From NCBI RefSeq assembly GCF_000698575.1, contig NZ_JFHD01000003.1, positions 310,001 to 374,000 of the forward strand: a stretch of DNA of 64,000 nt, in the 5' to 3' direction. The notes under the pieces are model-generated. The model was given only the letters and a program-made list of their open reading frames with translations. It was not told the origin of the DNA and searched no databases. The DNA comes from Caballeronia zhejiangensis (lineage in GTDB: Bacteria > Pseudomonadota > Gammaproteobacteria > Burkholderiales > Burkholderiaceae). The position numbers and the translations under genes are program-made. Positions 26,642 to 35,606 of the stretch are shown piece by piece. Numbering within the stretch: the stretch's first letter is position 1; each line of letters opens with the position of its first letter.

Positions 26642-27043
26642 TTAGGCAGCGGCGTTCCGTGCACTCTTTCTTTTGCGCGCGCCGTTCTTGCTGGCAGCAC
26701 CATTGATCAGATACACGCTGCGGTCAGGCGCATCCTTGATCCAAGCGGGCGGACGAGCATGTCCGCTCCAGGTGGCGCCCGATTCCGGGTCGCGATATTT
26801 CGGCGGCAACTTGGACTTGGTCGCTCCTTTTCTGGAAATGGCCGATTGACCAGAACCCGCAGGACGGCCGCGTGTTTTTCGCGTGCCTGAACCGGCCTTG
26901 GCGAGATCGGCAATGGTCAAGCCGAACTCGTCCATCATTGCCCGAATTTTGGCGATGACCTCGATCGACTTTCTTTCCCGCAATACATCCGCGCGACGCT
27001 GCAATTTCTGAATCTGGCTTTCCAACTGTGCCAATGTGGCCAT
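26642..27043 (-). CDS. H-NS family nucleoid-associated protein
   Basis: A 133-aa protein. The N-terminal coiled coil (LAQLESQIQKLQRRADVLRE) mediates oligomerisation. A linker with an AT-hook-like RGRPAGSG joins the C-terminal DNA-binding domain YRDPESGATWSGHARPPAWI. It silences AT-rich DNA. The start at ATG 27043 is supported by GGGAGGAG two bases upstream. The lower-GC stretch next to it (27044-28240) may itself be a target (inference). Confidence 0.92.
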   Translation of the reverse strand: MATLAQLESQIQKLQRRADVLRERKSIEVIAKIRAMMDEFGLTIADLAKAGSGTRKTRGRPAGSGQSAISRKGATKSKLPPKYRDPESGATWSGHARPPAWIKDAPDRSVYLINGAASKNGARKRKSARNAAA

Positions 27044-27298
27044 AACTCCTCCCATAGATTTCTGCAAGCGGCGAATGGAATGAGCAATGTAATGCGTCCG
27101 CGCGACGCACGATTGCCATCCTTTGCAGATCTTATATGGATAACGCCCAAGCCAAGCGCTCTTGCAAGAAAAACGCAGATGTCGTTAGCGCGCTCGCAGA
27201 TACACCTGAACTTGAACGAGCTTGGTCATCGTCCGCTCATCAGACGATACGCGATAACGCATCCCTTTGGATCATCAAGGCAGGTCGCGCATGGCCAC

Positions 27299-27323
27299 AG
27301 ACGCGTGCTTCGCGCACGCGTCT
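27299..27323. terminator. Strong hairpin downstream of the DUF3331 gene
   Basis: AGACGCGTGC-TTCGC-GCACGCGTCT is a perfect 10-base stem with a 5-base loop. It starts 17 bases after the DUF3331 stop on the minus strand and lacks a U-tract, so termination is uncertain. The rest of 27044-27339 shows no coding frame that I trust and contains the H-NS promoter. Confidence 0.4.
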
Positions 27324-27339
27324 CGCGGACGAAAGCCGA

Positions 27340-27780
27340 TCACTCGGAAACGAGGCTCGCTTCCTGTTCAGCCGGAGTGAGCGCAAGCGCCAGAATCATT
27401 GCGCCGCTATTGAGCGGGACCGAACTGCCGACACGCCTCGGCCTATAAACAGGCTGTCCGCGCCTGATCGCCTGACCGCTCAAGGCACACGTTCCGCGCT
27501 TGCGGGCAGTGCAAAGGGCCCAGACCTGCTCCGAGTAATTGAACGACGTGGGATCGTGCCAGGATAGCGAGAGCGTCGATTCGCTCAAGCGCTCCAGCAC
27601 GCGAATATTGACGCAATGCCCGTCGGTGGATCCGATGCATGCGGTCTTGCCTTGGACATTCCGTACGAGCGGTCGTGTCATCAGTGAGAGCTTCTCGTTC
27701 GCTTCCGAAGGGCGGTTCGGAAGGCTGTCGAGCATTGCCAGGGTACGGCTCCAGGGATCCATCAACGATGGATGCTTCAT
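27340..27780 (-). CDS. DUF3331 domain protein
   Basis: A 146-aa soluble protein. The core VRVLERLSESTLSLSWHDPTSFNYSEQVW-like region, followed by CALSGQAIRRGQPVYRPRR and SGAMILA, matches the DUF3331 family seen mainly in Burkholderiaceae. Two Cys (CTARKRGTC) and the CALSGQ turn might bind metal. AGGAG lies six bases before the ATG at 27780. Function unknown. It stands alone between H-NS and a non-coding stretch. Confidence 0.75.
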   Translation of the reverse strand: MKHPSLMDPWSRTLAMLDSLPNRPSEANEKLSLMTRPLVRNVQGKTACIGSTDGHCVNIRVLERLSESTLSLSWHDPTSFNYSEQVWALCTARKRGTCALSGQAIRRGQPVYRPRRVGSSVPLNSGAMILALALTPAEQEASLVSE

Positions 27781-28239
27781 GTTCCGCTCCTGCTGGCGAC
27801 AACGCCCGCCGCAACAGAAGCCGCGTAGACGTTGCCGGTGAAGTTCCGGGAATGCGCCGCACGACCCGCTTGCTGATGCGGTGTGCCGCGCCGCTTCGGA
27901 TGATCGTTCCTAGAGTAGTACACCTGAGCATGCTTTTCTTTTCATTTTTCATGGACATTCATGGACAACCCCGCCGTTGTTGCCGGTATGGGATCTCGCG
28001 CGGCGTCGAATCCCGCAGGTTGCACCTCAGACTACTCCGCAAATCTTTAACGTCGGTGAACGCCGAATACGAACGTTCGATTCATTCATATGAAGTTTGT
28101 CCCCGCGTTGGAACCGCCTTGAAGCGAAAAACGCCTGCTTCTGGCCGTTTGCGCACGTTTCGCGCTCATTCGAGGATTCGCGAGTTCACCAAATTCTGAC
28201 ACAATAAAATTCAGCGAAACGTATCTCTCCTGTCGAACC
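27781..28239. other. Non-coding gap with short direct repeat
   Basis: About 460 bases, somewhat richer in A/T than its surroundings. A tandem CATGGACA-TT-CATGGACA repeat lies near 27950-27967. No reading frame with family-like features was found on either strand; the promoter of the DUF3331 gene should lie at the left end. Confidence 0.45.
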
Positions 28240-28509
28240 ATGACGAGCAAGCTCCTGATCCATGCCACTATTTCGGCGGACCGCGCCTCCGTCAGCTTCG
28301 TCGCGTTCTCTCGCGAGCAGGCCATTCAATGCAACATCACGCGCAAGGCGTTGGAACAGTGCTTTTGGGCACCGACAGGAGCAAGCGACGAGCGCTTGCT
28401 AAAAGCCCTGAGCGATGGTTATGAGCGCATCAGTGCACGTGTGCATCGCAAATTCCTCGCGCATCCATCCAGTTCGATTCACCTGGATGTCATCGATTTT
28501 TCTTCCTGA
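28240..28509 (+). CDS. DUF1488-like small protein
   Basis: An 89-aa soluble protein. The arrangement VSFVAFSREQAIQCNITRKALEQ, then a short variable stretch, then YERISARVHRKFLAH resembles DUF1488, a small alpha/beta family of unknown function. Start ATG 28240. It converges with the cytochrome c gene, nine bases between stops. The assignment is tentative; the reading frame itself looks real from length and codon use. Confidence 0.6.
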   Translation: MTSKLLIHATISADRASVSFVAFSREQAIQCNITRKALEQCFWAPTGASDERLLKALSDGYERISARVHRKFLAHPSSSIHLDVIDFSS

Positions 28510-28518
28510 CCCATACAC

Positions 28519-29778
28519 TCACTGCGTCGCCTTGCGCATCTTCGTCACGTCCGATGCCTGCACAGCCGGCGTGCCGTTGTTCCACGCGCCCCGGATGAAA
28601 GTAAGTACGTCCGCGATCTGCTGATCGTTCAGCACGGGTGCATAGCGCGGCATCGGGTAAGGCGCGGGCACGCCGCCGATAACCAGATCGCCGGTGCCGT
28701 TCAGCGTCACGTTGATCAGCGACGATGCATCCTTTTCCAGAACGTTTGGATTGCCCGCGAGCGGCGCAAGCATGGGTGCGAAGCCACGGCCGTCCGCACC
28801 ATGACAATGCAAGCAATAGGCGGTATAGACCCGCGCTCCCGAATCCGATGCGGCCGGACGCGACAAGGACACTTTCGTCGCTTTGGGATCATATGAATAG
28901 CGCGGTCCGCCATTGCCCCCCGACGCGGGCAACGACTTCAAATAGCGCGCCATCGCGGCAAGATCGTCGTCACTCAACATCTGCGTGCTGTTGTTGACGA
29001 CGCTCGTCATCGAGCCGAATGCAGACGCGTGCGCGTTCGCGCCCGTCTTGAGAAAGCTGGCAATGTCCTGCTCCGACCAGCGCCCGAGGCCAGTATTGTG
29101 CTCGCCCGTCAGGTTGGAAGCGAACCAGTTATCGAGCAAGCCGCCCGTCAAATAGGCGCTATTGCTTTCGTCGAGTCCTTTTTCCTGAAATGCGATGCCC
29201 CGCGGCGTGTGGCATGAGCCGCAATGTCCGAGTCCCTGAATGAGATAAGCGCCACGATTCCACGCGACATCCTTTCCGGATTTGTTCTGATAAACGCCCT
29301 TTTCCAGAAAGACCGCGTTCCATAGCTTAAGCGGCCAGCGCATATTGAGCGGCCATTTCATGTCCGGCTCACGATTGGCCTGCTTGACGGGTGTGACGCC
29401 ATGCATGAAATACGCGTAAAGCGCATGCATGTCCTCGTCGTTTATCTTTGCATAAGAAGGGTAAGGCATTGCCGGATAAAGGTTATGCCCATCCTTCGCA
29501 ACGCCCTCGCGCAAGGCGCGCGCGAAGTCCTCTTCCGTGTAGCGGCCGATTCCCGTGTCCGGATCGGGCGTGATATTGGTCGTATAGATCGCGCCCAACG
29601 GCGTCATCATCGGCAAACCGCCTGCGAGCGGCTTGCCTTTTTGAGTCGAGTGACAAGCGACGCAATCGCCTGCTCGCGCGAGATAGGCGCCACGCGTGAC
29701 GAGTGCATCGTCGGCTGCATGAGCCGAGGACGCCAATGCAAACAGCATCGCAAAGAGAGGCTTGAATGCGTTCTTCAT
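28519..29778 (-). CDS. Tri-haem cytochrome c subunit of a periplasmic dehydrogenase
   Basis: A 419-aa exported protein with a signal peptide (about 1-21). Three haem c attachment sites are visible: CVACH (39-43), CGSCH near 187, and CLHCH near 326. Each is followed by a methionine-containing domain. This architecture is the membrane-associated electron acceptor of alcohol and aldehyde/isoquinoline-type dehydrogenases, passing electrons to the respiratory chain. GAGGAG lies six bases before the ATG, and the gene follows the molybdopterin subunit after 10 bases, so it is the third gene of that operon. Confidence 0.9.
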   Translation of the reverse strand: MKNAFKPLFAMLFALASSAHAADDALVTRGAYLARAGDCVACHSTQKGKPLAGGLPMMTPLGAIYTTNITPDPDTGIGRYTEEDFARALREGVAKDGHNLYPAMPYPSYAKINDEDMHALYAYFMHGVTPVKQANREPDMKWPLNMRWPLKLWNAVFLEKGVYQNKSGKDVAWNRGAYLIQGLGHCGSCHTPRGIAFQEKGLDESNSAYLTGGLLDNWFASNLTGEHNTGLGRWSEQDIASFLKTGANAHASAFGSMTSVVNNSTQMLSDDDLAAMARYLKSLPASGGNGGPRYSYDPKATKVSLSRPAASDSGARVYTAYCLHCHGADGRGFAPMLAPLAGNPNVLEKDASSLINVTLNGTGDLVIGGVPAPYPMPRYAPVLNDQQIADVLTFIRGAWNNGTPAVQASDVTKMRKATQ

Positions 29779-29788
29779 GACGGGCTCC

Positions 29789-32023
29789 TCAGGCGCTACG
29801 CAATTGATCGCCTACGGGCAAGCGCCTCAATCGCTTGCCCGTTGCGGCATGGATCGCATTCGTGATAGCCGGCGCAAGCGCCGCTGTGCCTGGTTCGCCG
29901 ATGCCGCCAGGAGCTTCCGTGCTTTTGACGATATGCACCTCCACCGGCGGCGTTTCGTGAATGCGCAGCATTCGATAGTCGGTGAAATTGCTTTGTTCGA
30001 CGCGTCCGTCCTTGATCGTGATTTCGCTATAGAGCGCGGCTGTAATGCCGAATATGATGCCGCCCTGCACTTGCGCTTCAACCGTATTGGGATTGACGAC
30101 CATGCCGCAATCGACGGCGCACACGATGCGATTCACCTTCACCTCGCCGTCTTTGTCGACAGCGACATCCGCGACGATGGCGAAGAAACTGCCGAATGCG
30201 TGCATCACCGAAACGCCGCGCCCTTGTCCCTGCGGCACGGATTGCTGTCCCCAGCCCGCCGCCTGCGTCGCGACATCGAGCACGTTGCGTGCGCGCGGCG
30301 ACTTGCCAAGCAGATCTCGCCGATACTTGACGGGGTCGACTTTCGCCTGCACGGCCAATTCGTCGATAAAGCTTTCCACGACGAACGTGCCACGCGTCGG
30401 TCCCACGCCGCGCCAGAATGCGGTGGGCACGTCATGCGGTTCGAGCCGCACATAGTCGACGAGCTGATTGGGCAAGTCGTACGGAAGATCGGATGCCACT
30501 TCGACGGCATCGGGATCGACCCCATCCTTTACTGCCGGCGGCGCAAAACGCGCAAGCACAGACGACCCGACGATGCGATGCGTCCATGCAACCGGCTTGC
30601 CGTTGGCATCGAGTCCCGCAGATAACTTGTCGTAATAGCACGGCCGATACATGTCGTGCTGAATGTCTTCCTCGCGCGACCACGTTACTTTGACTGGAAC
30701 GCCGAGCGCCTTGCCGATCTTGAGCGCCTGCGTGGCCATGTCGAATTCGAGCCGCCTGCCGAAGCCGCCGCCGAGCAAATGGTTATGCACATGAATCTTT
30801 TCCGCAGGCAAGCCAGTCGCTTTCATTCCGGCATCGCGGATACGCGTGGGCACTTGTGTGCCAAGCCAAATATCGCAACCATCCGGGCGCACGTGCACCG
30901 TGCAGTTGATCGGCTCCATCGTCGCATGCGCGAGAAACGGCTGAACGTACACCGCATCGACGCGCGTCTTCGCATTGGAAAACGCATTGTCGACATTCCC
31001 TTCCTTACGCGCCACCGCGCCCGTGCGCTGCGATGCATTGGCCATGTCGTCGACGATCTGCTTCGTCGATACGTTGGCGCTCGCGCCTTCGTTCCATTGA
31101 ATCTGCAAGGCAGCCGCGCCGCGTTTGGCGGCCCACGTATGATCGCCGATCACCGCGACGCCATTGTCGAACTTTACGATCTGACGCACGCCGGGAATCT
31201 TCTTCGCATTGCTGTCGTCGACGGATGCGAGCGTTCCGCCGAACACGGGGCAATTCACGATCGCTGCATACACCATGTCGGGTAAGCGCACATCGAGACC
31301 GAACATTGCAGTGCCATCGACCTTCTCTGGCGAATCGAGCCTTTTCGCCGGCGTGCCGACGATCTTGAAGTTATTCGGATCCTTTAATTTGATGTCTTGC
31401 GGAACGGGCAATTTCGCGGCCGCTTCGGCGAGCTCGCCATAACTCGCGCTACGTTCTCCCGATGCATGCATAACCTTGCCGCCTTGCGCCTGGCAAGACG
31501 ATGGATCGCATTTCCATTCCTGCGCCGCCGCCGCGACGAGCATCATGCGTGCGGCCGCGCCCGCTTTGCGTAACGGCTCCCACGCATAGCGCACGGACGT
31601 CGAACCGCCTGTCAATTGACCGCCCAACAGCGGGTCCGTGAAAAGTTTTTCGTTCGGCGGCGCATGATCGATCGTGACGCTATCGAGCGGCACTTCGAGC
31701 TCCTCGGCTATCAACATGGGCAACGCGGTATAGACGCCTTGTCCCATTTCGACCTTCGGCATGATGAGCACGACCTTGCCGCTCTTGTCGATCTGCACGA
31801 ACGCATTCGGTGCGAATACGCCTTCTTGCGCGGACTCGACGCCATCGCCTCCGATAACCGACTTGCCTTTGCCCTGATCCTGGCTCGCGGCCGGCAAGCT
31901 GAAGCCGATCAGCAATCCGCCGCTTGCAGCGACGCCGGCGGTCACGCCGAACTTCAGAAACGTGCGGCGCGACAATCCCGCGCGAGCCGCATGACGCCCC
32001 GCCTCGATCAATCCTTGCGACAT
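29789..32023 (-). CDS. Molybdopterin-binding subunit, xanthine dehydrogenase family (IorB-like)
   Basis: A 744-aa large subunit with a twin-arginine signal (LSRRTFLKFGVTAGVAASGG), so the folded Mo enzyme is exported. Characteristic stretches are KVEMGQGVYTALPMLIAEELEV, GGSTSVRYAWEPLRKAG, AHATMEPINCTVH, LLGGGFGRRLEFD, AFWRGVGPTRGTF and APGGIGEPGTAALAPAI, where the last Glu is the usual catalytic base. It oxidises an aldehyde or N-heterocycle by hydroxylation using water. The ATG at 32023 has AAAGGAGG upstream. The substrate (aldehyde, isoquinoline, nicotinate) cannot be decided. Confidence 0.9.
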   Translation of the reverse strand: MSQGLIEAGRHAARAGLSRRTFLKFGVTAGVAASGGLLIGFSLPAASQDQGKGKSVIGGDGVESAQEGVFAPNAFVQIDKSGKVVLIMPKVEMGQGVYTALPMLIAEELEVPLDSVTIDHAPPNEKLFTDPLLGGQLTGGSTSVRYAWEPLRKAGAAARMMLVAAAAQEWKCDPSSCQAQGGKVMHASGERSASYGELAEAAAKLPVPQDIKLKDPNNFKIVGTPAKRLDSPEKVDGTAMFGLDVRLPDMVYAAIVNCPVFGGTLASVDDSNAKKIPGVRQIVKFDNGVAVIGDHTWAAKRGAAALQIQWNEGASANVSTKQIVDDMANASQRTGAVARKEGNVDNAFSNAKTRVDAVYVQPFLAHATMEPINCTVHVRPDGCDIWLGTQVPTRIRDAGMKATGLPAEKIHVHNHLLGGGFGRRLEFDMATQALKIGKALGVPVKVTWSREEDIQHDMYRPCYYDKLSAGLDANGKPVAWTHRIVGSSVLARFAPPAVKDGVDPDAVEVASDLPYDLPNQLVDYVRLEPHDVPTAFWRGVGPTRGTFVVESFIDELAVQAKVDPVKYRRDLLGKSPRARNVLDVATQAAGWGQQSVPQGQGRGVSVMHAFGSFFAIVADVAVDKDGEVKVNRIVCAVDCGMVVNPNTVEAQVQGGIIFGITAALYSEITIKDGRVEQSNFTDYRMLRIHETPPVEVHIVKSTEAPGGIGEPGTAALAPAITNAIHAATGKRLRRLPVGDQLRSA

Positions 32024-32024
32024 G

Positions 32025-32480
32025 TCACGCCTCCTTTGCGGCCTGCTTGATGGCGGCGCGAATGCGGTGATAAGTGCCGCAGCGGCAGATGTTGCCCGCC
32101 ATCGCGGCATCGATATCGGAGTCGTTGGGATCGGAGACTGTCGCGAGCAATGCCGCGGCGGACATGACTTGTCCAGACTGACAGTACCCGCATTGCACGA
32201 CATCGAGCGAACGCCAGGCCGCTTGCACTTTCTTGCCGGCGGGTGTTTCGCCGATGCCTTCGATCGTCGTCACCTTGCGATCGCCAACGGCGGCAATCGG
32301 TAAAACGCATGAACGAACCGCGACGCCATCGAGGTGAACGGTACACGCACCGCATTGCGCAATGCCGCAGCCGAATTTGGTTCCTGTGAGTCCTACGATG
32401 TCGCGCAATACCCAGAGAAGCGGCATGTCGGGTGGCGCATCGACCGAATGATTCTGGCCGTTAATGGAAAGCGTGGTCAT
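32025..32480 (-). CDS. 2Fe-2S subunit of the molybdenum dehydrogenase (IorA-like)
   Basis: A 151-aa protein with two 2Fe-2S clusters. The N-terminal plant-type ferredoxin site reads [15 protein letters not shown] with a later Cys, and the C-terminal helical site reads CGYCQSGQ and [10 protein letters not shown]. It passes electrons from the Mo centre to the cytochrome c subunit. It has no signal of its own and would ride out with the Tat-tagged large subunit. First gene of the operon; GGAG lies six bases before the ATG. Confidence 0.92.
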   Translation of the reverse strand: MTTLSINGQNHSVDAPPDMPLLWVLRDIVGLTGTKFGCGIAQCGACTVHLDGVAVRSCVLPIAAVGDRKVTTIEGIGETPAGKKVQAAWRSLDVVQCGYCQSGQVMSAAALLATVSDPNDSDIDAAMAGNICRCGTYHRIRAAIKQAAKEA

Positions 32481-32670
32481 GAGCGCTCCGGCTTTTTGAG
32501 TGGTTTCAGCGGATATCGCAAATAGCCGACTGTGTGGGGCGCCAGTCGGTTTTAGGCATCGGGATTGTAGCGCCGCTTTAAAAATCGAGCTTGGATCGTG
32601 TAGCGCCTGCGGATAGCTTCGCTAATACGCATCGATTTGGTGCGCGGCCTTGAAGTAGTTCTTTGATTGC

Positions 32671-33112
32671 CTAAAACTCCGACTGCTGTCTCATTCGATT
32701 CTTTTGCTGGCCTGGGCTCGGATTCGAAGTGGATAAGTGCAAAGGACAGTTAGTTGCATCGCTAATCGATTGATACCGATTGATACCTTCGCCTAGCGTC
32801 GGCATCGTTTCGTTCAATAAAGCTCGCAAGCGCGCGACTCGCCTGAGATCGCGGTGATAACCAACCATACGTCTCTTCCGGCTGGCGCTACACCAACATC
32901 GAGGCGCTTGAGGCGCGCATCGGCATCGCCTGACGGACACGGCAATACCGCATAGCCGGCACCCGATGCGCACATCGTTGCCTGCGCATCGCGATTGTTG
33001 CTGCCGAAAACGATCTTCGCTTTAGGCGAAACACGCTCCTCGCTGCCGCGCCGAACGTACCGCTTCGCGCAGTCGCGAGAAAGATTCGCACGTCGCTCCA
33101 TTCGAGATTCAA
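32671..33112 (-). pseudogene. Broken LysR-family regulator
   Basis: The minus strand starts with TTG at 33112 and reads MNLEWSDVRIFLATARSGTF-GAAAR, the start of a LysR helix-turn-helix. The middle of the protein is missing. In a second frame (around 32860-33020) it continues as SNNRDAQATMCASGAGYAVLP and LKRLDVGVAPAGRDVWLV, a LysR effector-domain piece. In the third frame it resumes as HRDLRRVARLRALLNE. All three frames are needed and only about 130 of the usual 300 residues remain, so a large internal deletion plus at least one frameshift destroyed the gene. It lies next to, and possibly once controlled, the molybdenum dehydrogenase operon. The tail end coordinate is approximate. Confidence 0.75.
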
Positions 33113-33249
33113 TCAAGCCCCATCTAAACAATGACGACGATGAGACGCGATTCAATTCTCACTCAGCGCGCATCGTAGGGCTATTAGCAACGCGACATGT
33201 CGTTCGTCTTTACTCTTGAATCAACGAGACGAACGAAAAAGGTGACGTC

Positions 33250-34374
33250 ATGGCGTCCCAGACGGAACTCAAGCGCTTTACCTCCAATCTCGCGGACGAA
33301 CTCGACAGCGCCGCGCTCTACGACACGCTCGCACGAGCGGAAAAGCAGGACGACAAGCGGCGCGTCTATGCCGAGCTGGCCGAAGCGGAGCGCCGTCATG
33401 CGGACATATGGGCCGCGAAATTGCGCGCGAATGGCGTGTCCGTTCGAACGCATCGCATCAGCGCAAAAACGCGGATCATGCGTACGCTCGCACGCGCGTT
33501 CGGACCGGACTTCGTGTTGCGCTCGGTCGCCGCAAACGAAATGGCCGATCGCGATAAATATGCCGGCCAACCCGATGCCGCGCAGATGTCGGCGGAAGAG
33601 CGGCATCACGCGGATATCGTGCAGGAAGTCGCGAGTCGCAGCAAAGGGCTGAGTAAAGGCGGTGCGATCGCAGCGGCCGAGTCGTGGCATCGCGGCGTCG
33701 CATCGGGCAACGATTTACGTGCCGCAGTGCTCGGCGCGAACGATGGCCTCGTGTCGAACTTTTGCCTCATCATGGGCGTCGCGGGTGCAGGCAGCGATAG
33801 CAAAACGGTCCTGCTCACGGCGTTCGCGGGACTCATCGCGGGCGCGGCATCGATGGCGCTCGGCGAATGGCTCTCTGTCACGAATGCGCGCGAACTCGCG
33901 CGCACGCAAATCGCGCGGGAGAAGGACGAGCTCGATCATATGCCCGACGCGGAGCGGCATGAGCTCGCGCTCATCTATCAGGCAAAGGGCATCGATGCAG
34001 CCGAAGCGAAACGCGTCGCCGCGCAAATCATGCGCGACAAGGACAAGGCGCTCGACACGCTGACGCGCGAAGAACTCGGCCTCGATCCGCGCGAGTTGGG
34101 CGGCAATCCCTGGACGGCCGCGCTCGCATCGTTCACGTTGTTCGCCGTGGGCGCGATCATTCCGGCCATCGCCTTTCTTTGGGCAAGCGGTACGGAAGGC
34201 ATCGTGCAATGCATCGTTTTGAGCGGACTCGGGCTTGCGGGCATCGGCGTGTTCACGTCGCTGTTCAATGGACGGGGCGCGCTGTTTTCCGCCGTGCGAC
34301 AAGCGTTGATCGGAATGATCGCGGCCGCTTGCACATATGGAATCGGCAAGTTGCTGGGCGTGTCGCTTTCGTGA
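33250..34374 (+). CDS. mbfA: Ferritin-like/VIT1 fusion iron transporter (MbfA type)
   Basis: A 374-aa protein. The N-terminal 150 residues form a rubrerythrin/ferritin-like four-helix domain with metal-ligand motifs in ELDSAALYD, EAERRHADIW, NEMADRD and EERHHADIV. The C-terminal part is a VIT1/CCC1-type membrane domain with about five segments, starting VLGANDGLVSNFCLIMGVAGAG. In alphaproteobacteria such fusions (MbfA) export iron and protect against iron and peroxide stress; the same role is inferred here. AAGGTG lies before the ATG. It is monocistronic, ending in a terminator shared with the convergent alcohol dehydrogenase. Confidence 0.87.
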   Translation: MASQTELKRFTSNLADELDSAALYDTLARAEKQDDKRRVYAELAEAERRHADIWAAKLRANGVSVRTHRISAKTRIMRTLARAFGPDFVLRSVAANEMADRDKYAGQPDAAQMSAEERHHADIVQEVASRSKGLSKGGAIAAAESWHRGVASGNDLRAAVLGANDGLVSNFCLIMGVAGAGSDSKTVLLTAFAGLIAGAASMALGEWLSVTNARELARTQIAREKDELDHMPDAERHELALIYQAKGIDAAEAKRVAAQIMRDKDKALDTLTREELGLDPRELGGNPWTAALASFTLFAVGAIIPAIAFLWASGTEGIVQCIVLSGLGLAGIGVFTSLFNGRGALFSAVRQALIGMIAAACTYGIGKLLGVSLS

Positions 34375-34377
34375 ACG

Positions 34378-34413
34378 ATGCGCCATGCAATGCAACGCAT
34401 GGCGCATGGGTTT
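34378..34413. terminator. Hairpin terminator between convergent genes
   Basis: ATGCGCCATGC and GCATGGCGCAT form a perfect 11-base stem with an 8-base loop, four bases after the mbfA-type stop and followed by GGGTTTC. It could serve the convergent operon from the other side as well. Confidence 0.65.
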
Positions 34414-34494
34414 CACATCATCAGATCCTGAACGACTCGAACGTCTCCGGCGCGAACGCATGCATCGGAATCGCGACGCGCACGCCGGCAGTCG

Positions 34495-35565
34495 TTACGG
34501 CTTGAGCAGCACCTTGATCGAATCGAGCGAATTCGCGATCCTGATGGCTTCGTCCCACTCGTCGAGCGTGAAGCCATGCGTGACGATGCCCTTCGACGTG
34601 ACGAGTCCGCGCGCGAGCAGATCGATCGCGATCGGATAGCAATACGGTCCGAGATGCGCGCCGCGCACGTCGAGCTCCTTGCGATCCCCGATGATCGACC
34701 AGTCGACGGTTGTATCCGCGCCGAACACGGAGAACTCGACGAAGCGGCCGAGCTTGCGAATCAGCTCCAGTCCTTGCGTAACGCCCGCAGGAACGCCGGT
34801 CGTTTCGATATATACGTCGCAGCCATAGCGATCGGTGATCGCGCGAATCGTTTCGAGCGCATCGTCGGTCTTCGGGTTGATCGTGATGTCCGCGCCGTAC
34901 TCGCGCGCCAACGCGAGCCGCTCTTCGACGAGATCGATCACGACGAGCTTCTTCGGCGTCTTCAGATGCGCGACTTGCGTCATCATCAGACCGAGTGGCC
35001 CCGCGCCCGCGATCACAACGACATCGCTCAACTGGATATCGCCGCGATTTACCGTATGGATCGCGCACGCAAGCGGCTCGATGATCGCCGCATCTTCCAG
35101 TGAAATGCCGTCCGGAATCTTATGCACGATCGCCGTCGGCGGAAAGCGCATGTATTCGGCCATGCCGCCATCGGCGACTTCGCGCTGGAAGCCGAAGATG
35201 TTATGCACTTCGCACATCCAGTACTCGCCCGACTTGCAATAGCGGCATTTCGCACAAGGCACGATTTGCTCGGCAATCACGCGATCGCCCTTCTTCACGC
35301 CAAAATGTTCTTCCGCGCCCTCGCCCAGTTCTTCGACATAACCGAAGAACTCGTGTCCCGGAATGACCGGCGCCTTGACCCACGGATTCGGGCCGCCCCA
35401 GAACATCTTCGCGCCCGACCAGCATTTGCAATCGCTCGCGCAAATGCCGCATGCCGCAATGCGGATCACGAGTTCGTTTCTCGCCGCGCTCGGGCGTTGC
35501 ACGCGTTCGACGCGATAGTCTTTCGGCGCGCGGCATACGATCGCGGTCATCTGTGAATCGGCCAT
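34495..35565 (-). CDS. Zinc-dependent polyol dehydrogenase (erythritol/L-threitol dehydrogenase-like)
   Basis: A 356-aa medium-chain dehydrogenase. Catalytic zinc ligands are Cys42 (GICASDC) and the His71-Glu72 pair (PGHEFFG). The structural zinc loop uses Cys104, 107, 110 and 118, and the NAD-binding fold shows AGAGPLGLM. It oxidises a polyol to a ketose; the tetritol assignment comes from resemblance to erythritol/threitol dehydrogenases and is tentative. The ATG at 35565 has GGAG upstream; longer frames to 35772 overlap the SDR gene and are discounted. Last gene of the polyol operon. Confidence 0.8.
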   Translation of the reverse strand: MADSQMTAIVCRAPKDYRVERVQRPSAARNELVIRIAACGICASDCKCWSGAKMFWGGPNPWVKAPVIPGHEFFGYVEELGEGAEEHFGVKKGDRVIAEQIVPCAKCRYCKSGEYWMCEVHNIFGFQREVADGGMAEYMRFPPTAIVHKIPDGISLEDAAIIEPLACAIHTVNRGDIQLSDVVVIAGAGPLGLMMTQVAHLKTPKKLVVIDLVEERLALAREYGADITINPKTDDALETIRAITDRYGCDVYIETTGVPAGVTQGLELIRKLGRFVEFSVFGADTTVDWSIIGDRKELDVRGAHLGPYCYPIAIDLLARGLVTSKGIVTHGFTLDEWDEAIRIANSLDSIKVLLKP

Positions 35566-35606
35566 TACAAGTCTCCGGTGTCGTTGATTGAATCGCGAAG
35601 CTAATC

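Noticed and set aside
27080..27448. 122-aa plus-strand frame beside the H-NS gene
   Set aside because: It overlaps the end of the DUF3331 gene antisense, has no ribosome site and no family resemblance.
32760..32785. CGATTGATAC tandem duplication
   Set aside because: Only two copies inside decaying pseudogene sequence; no evidence of function.
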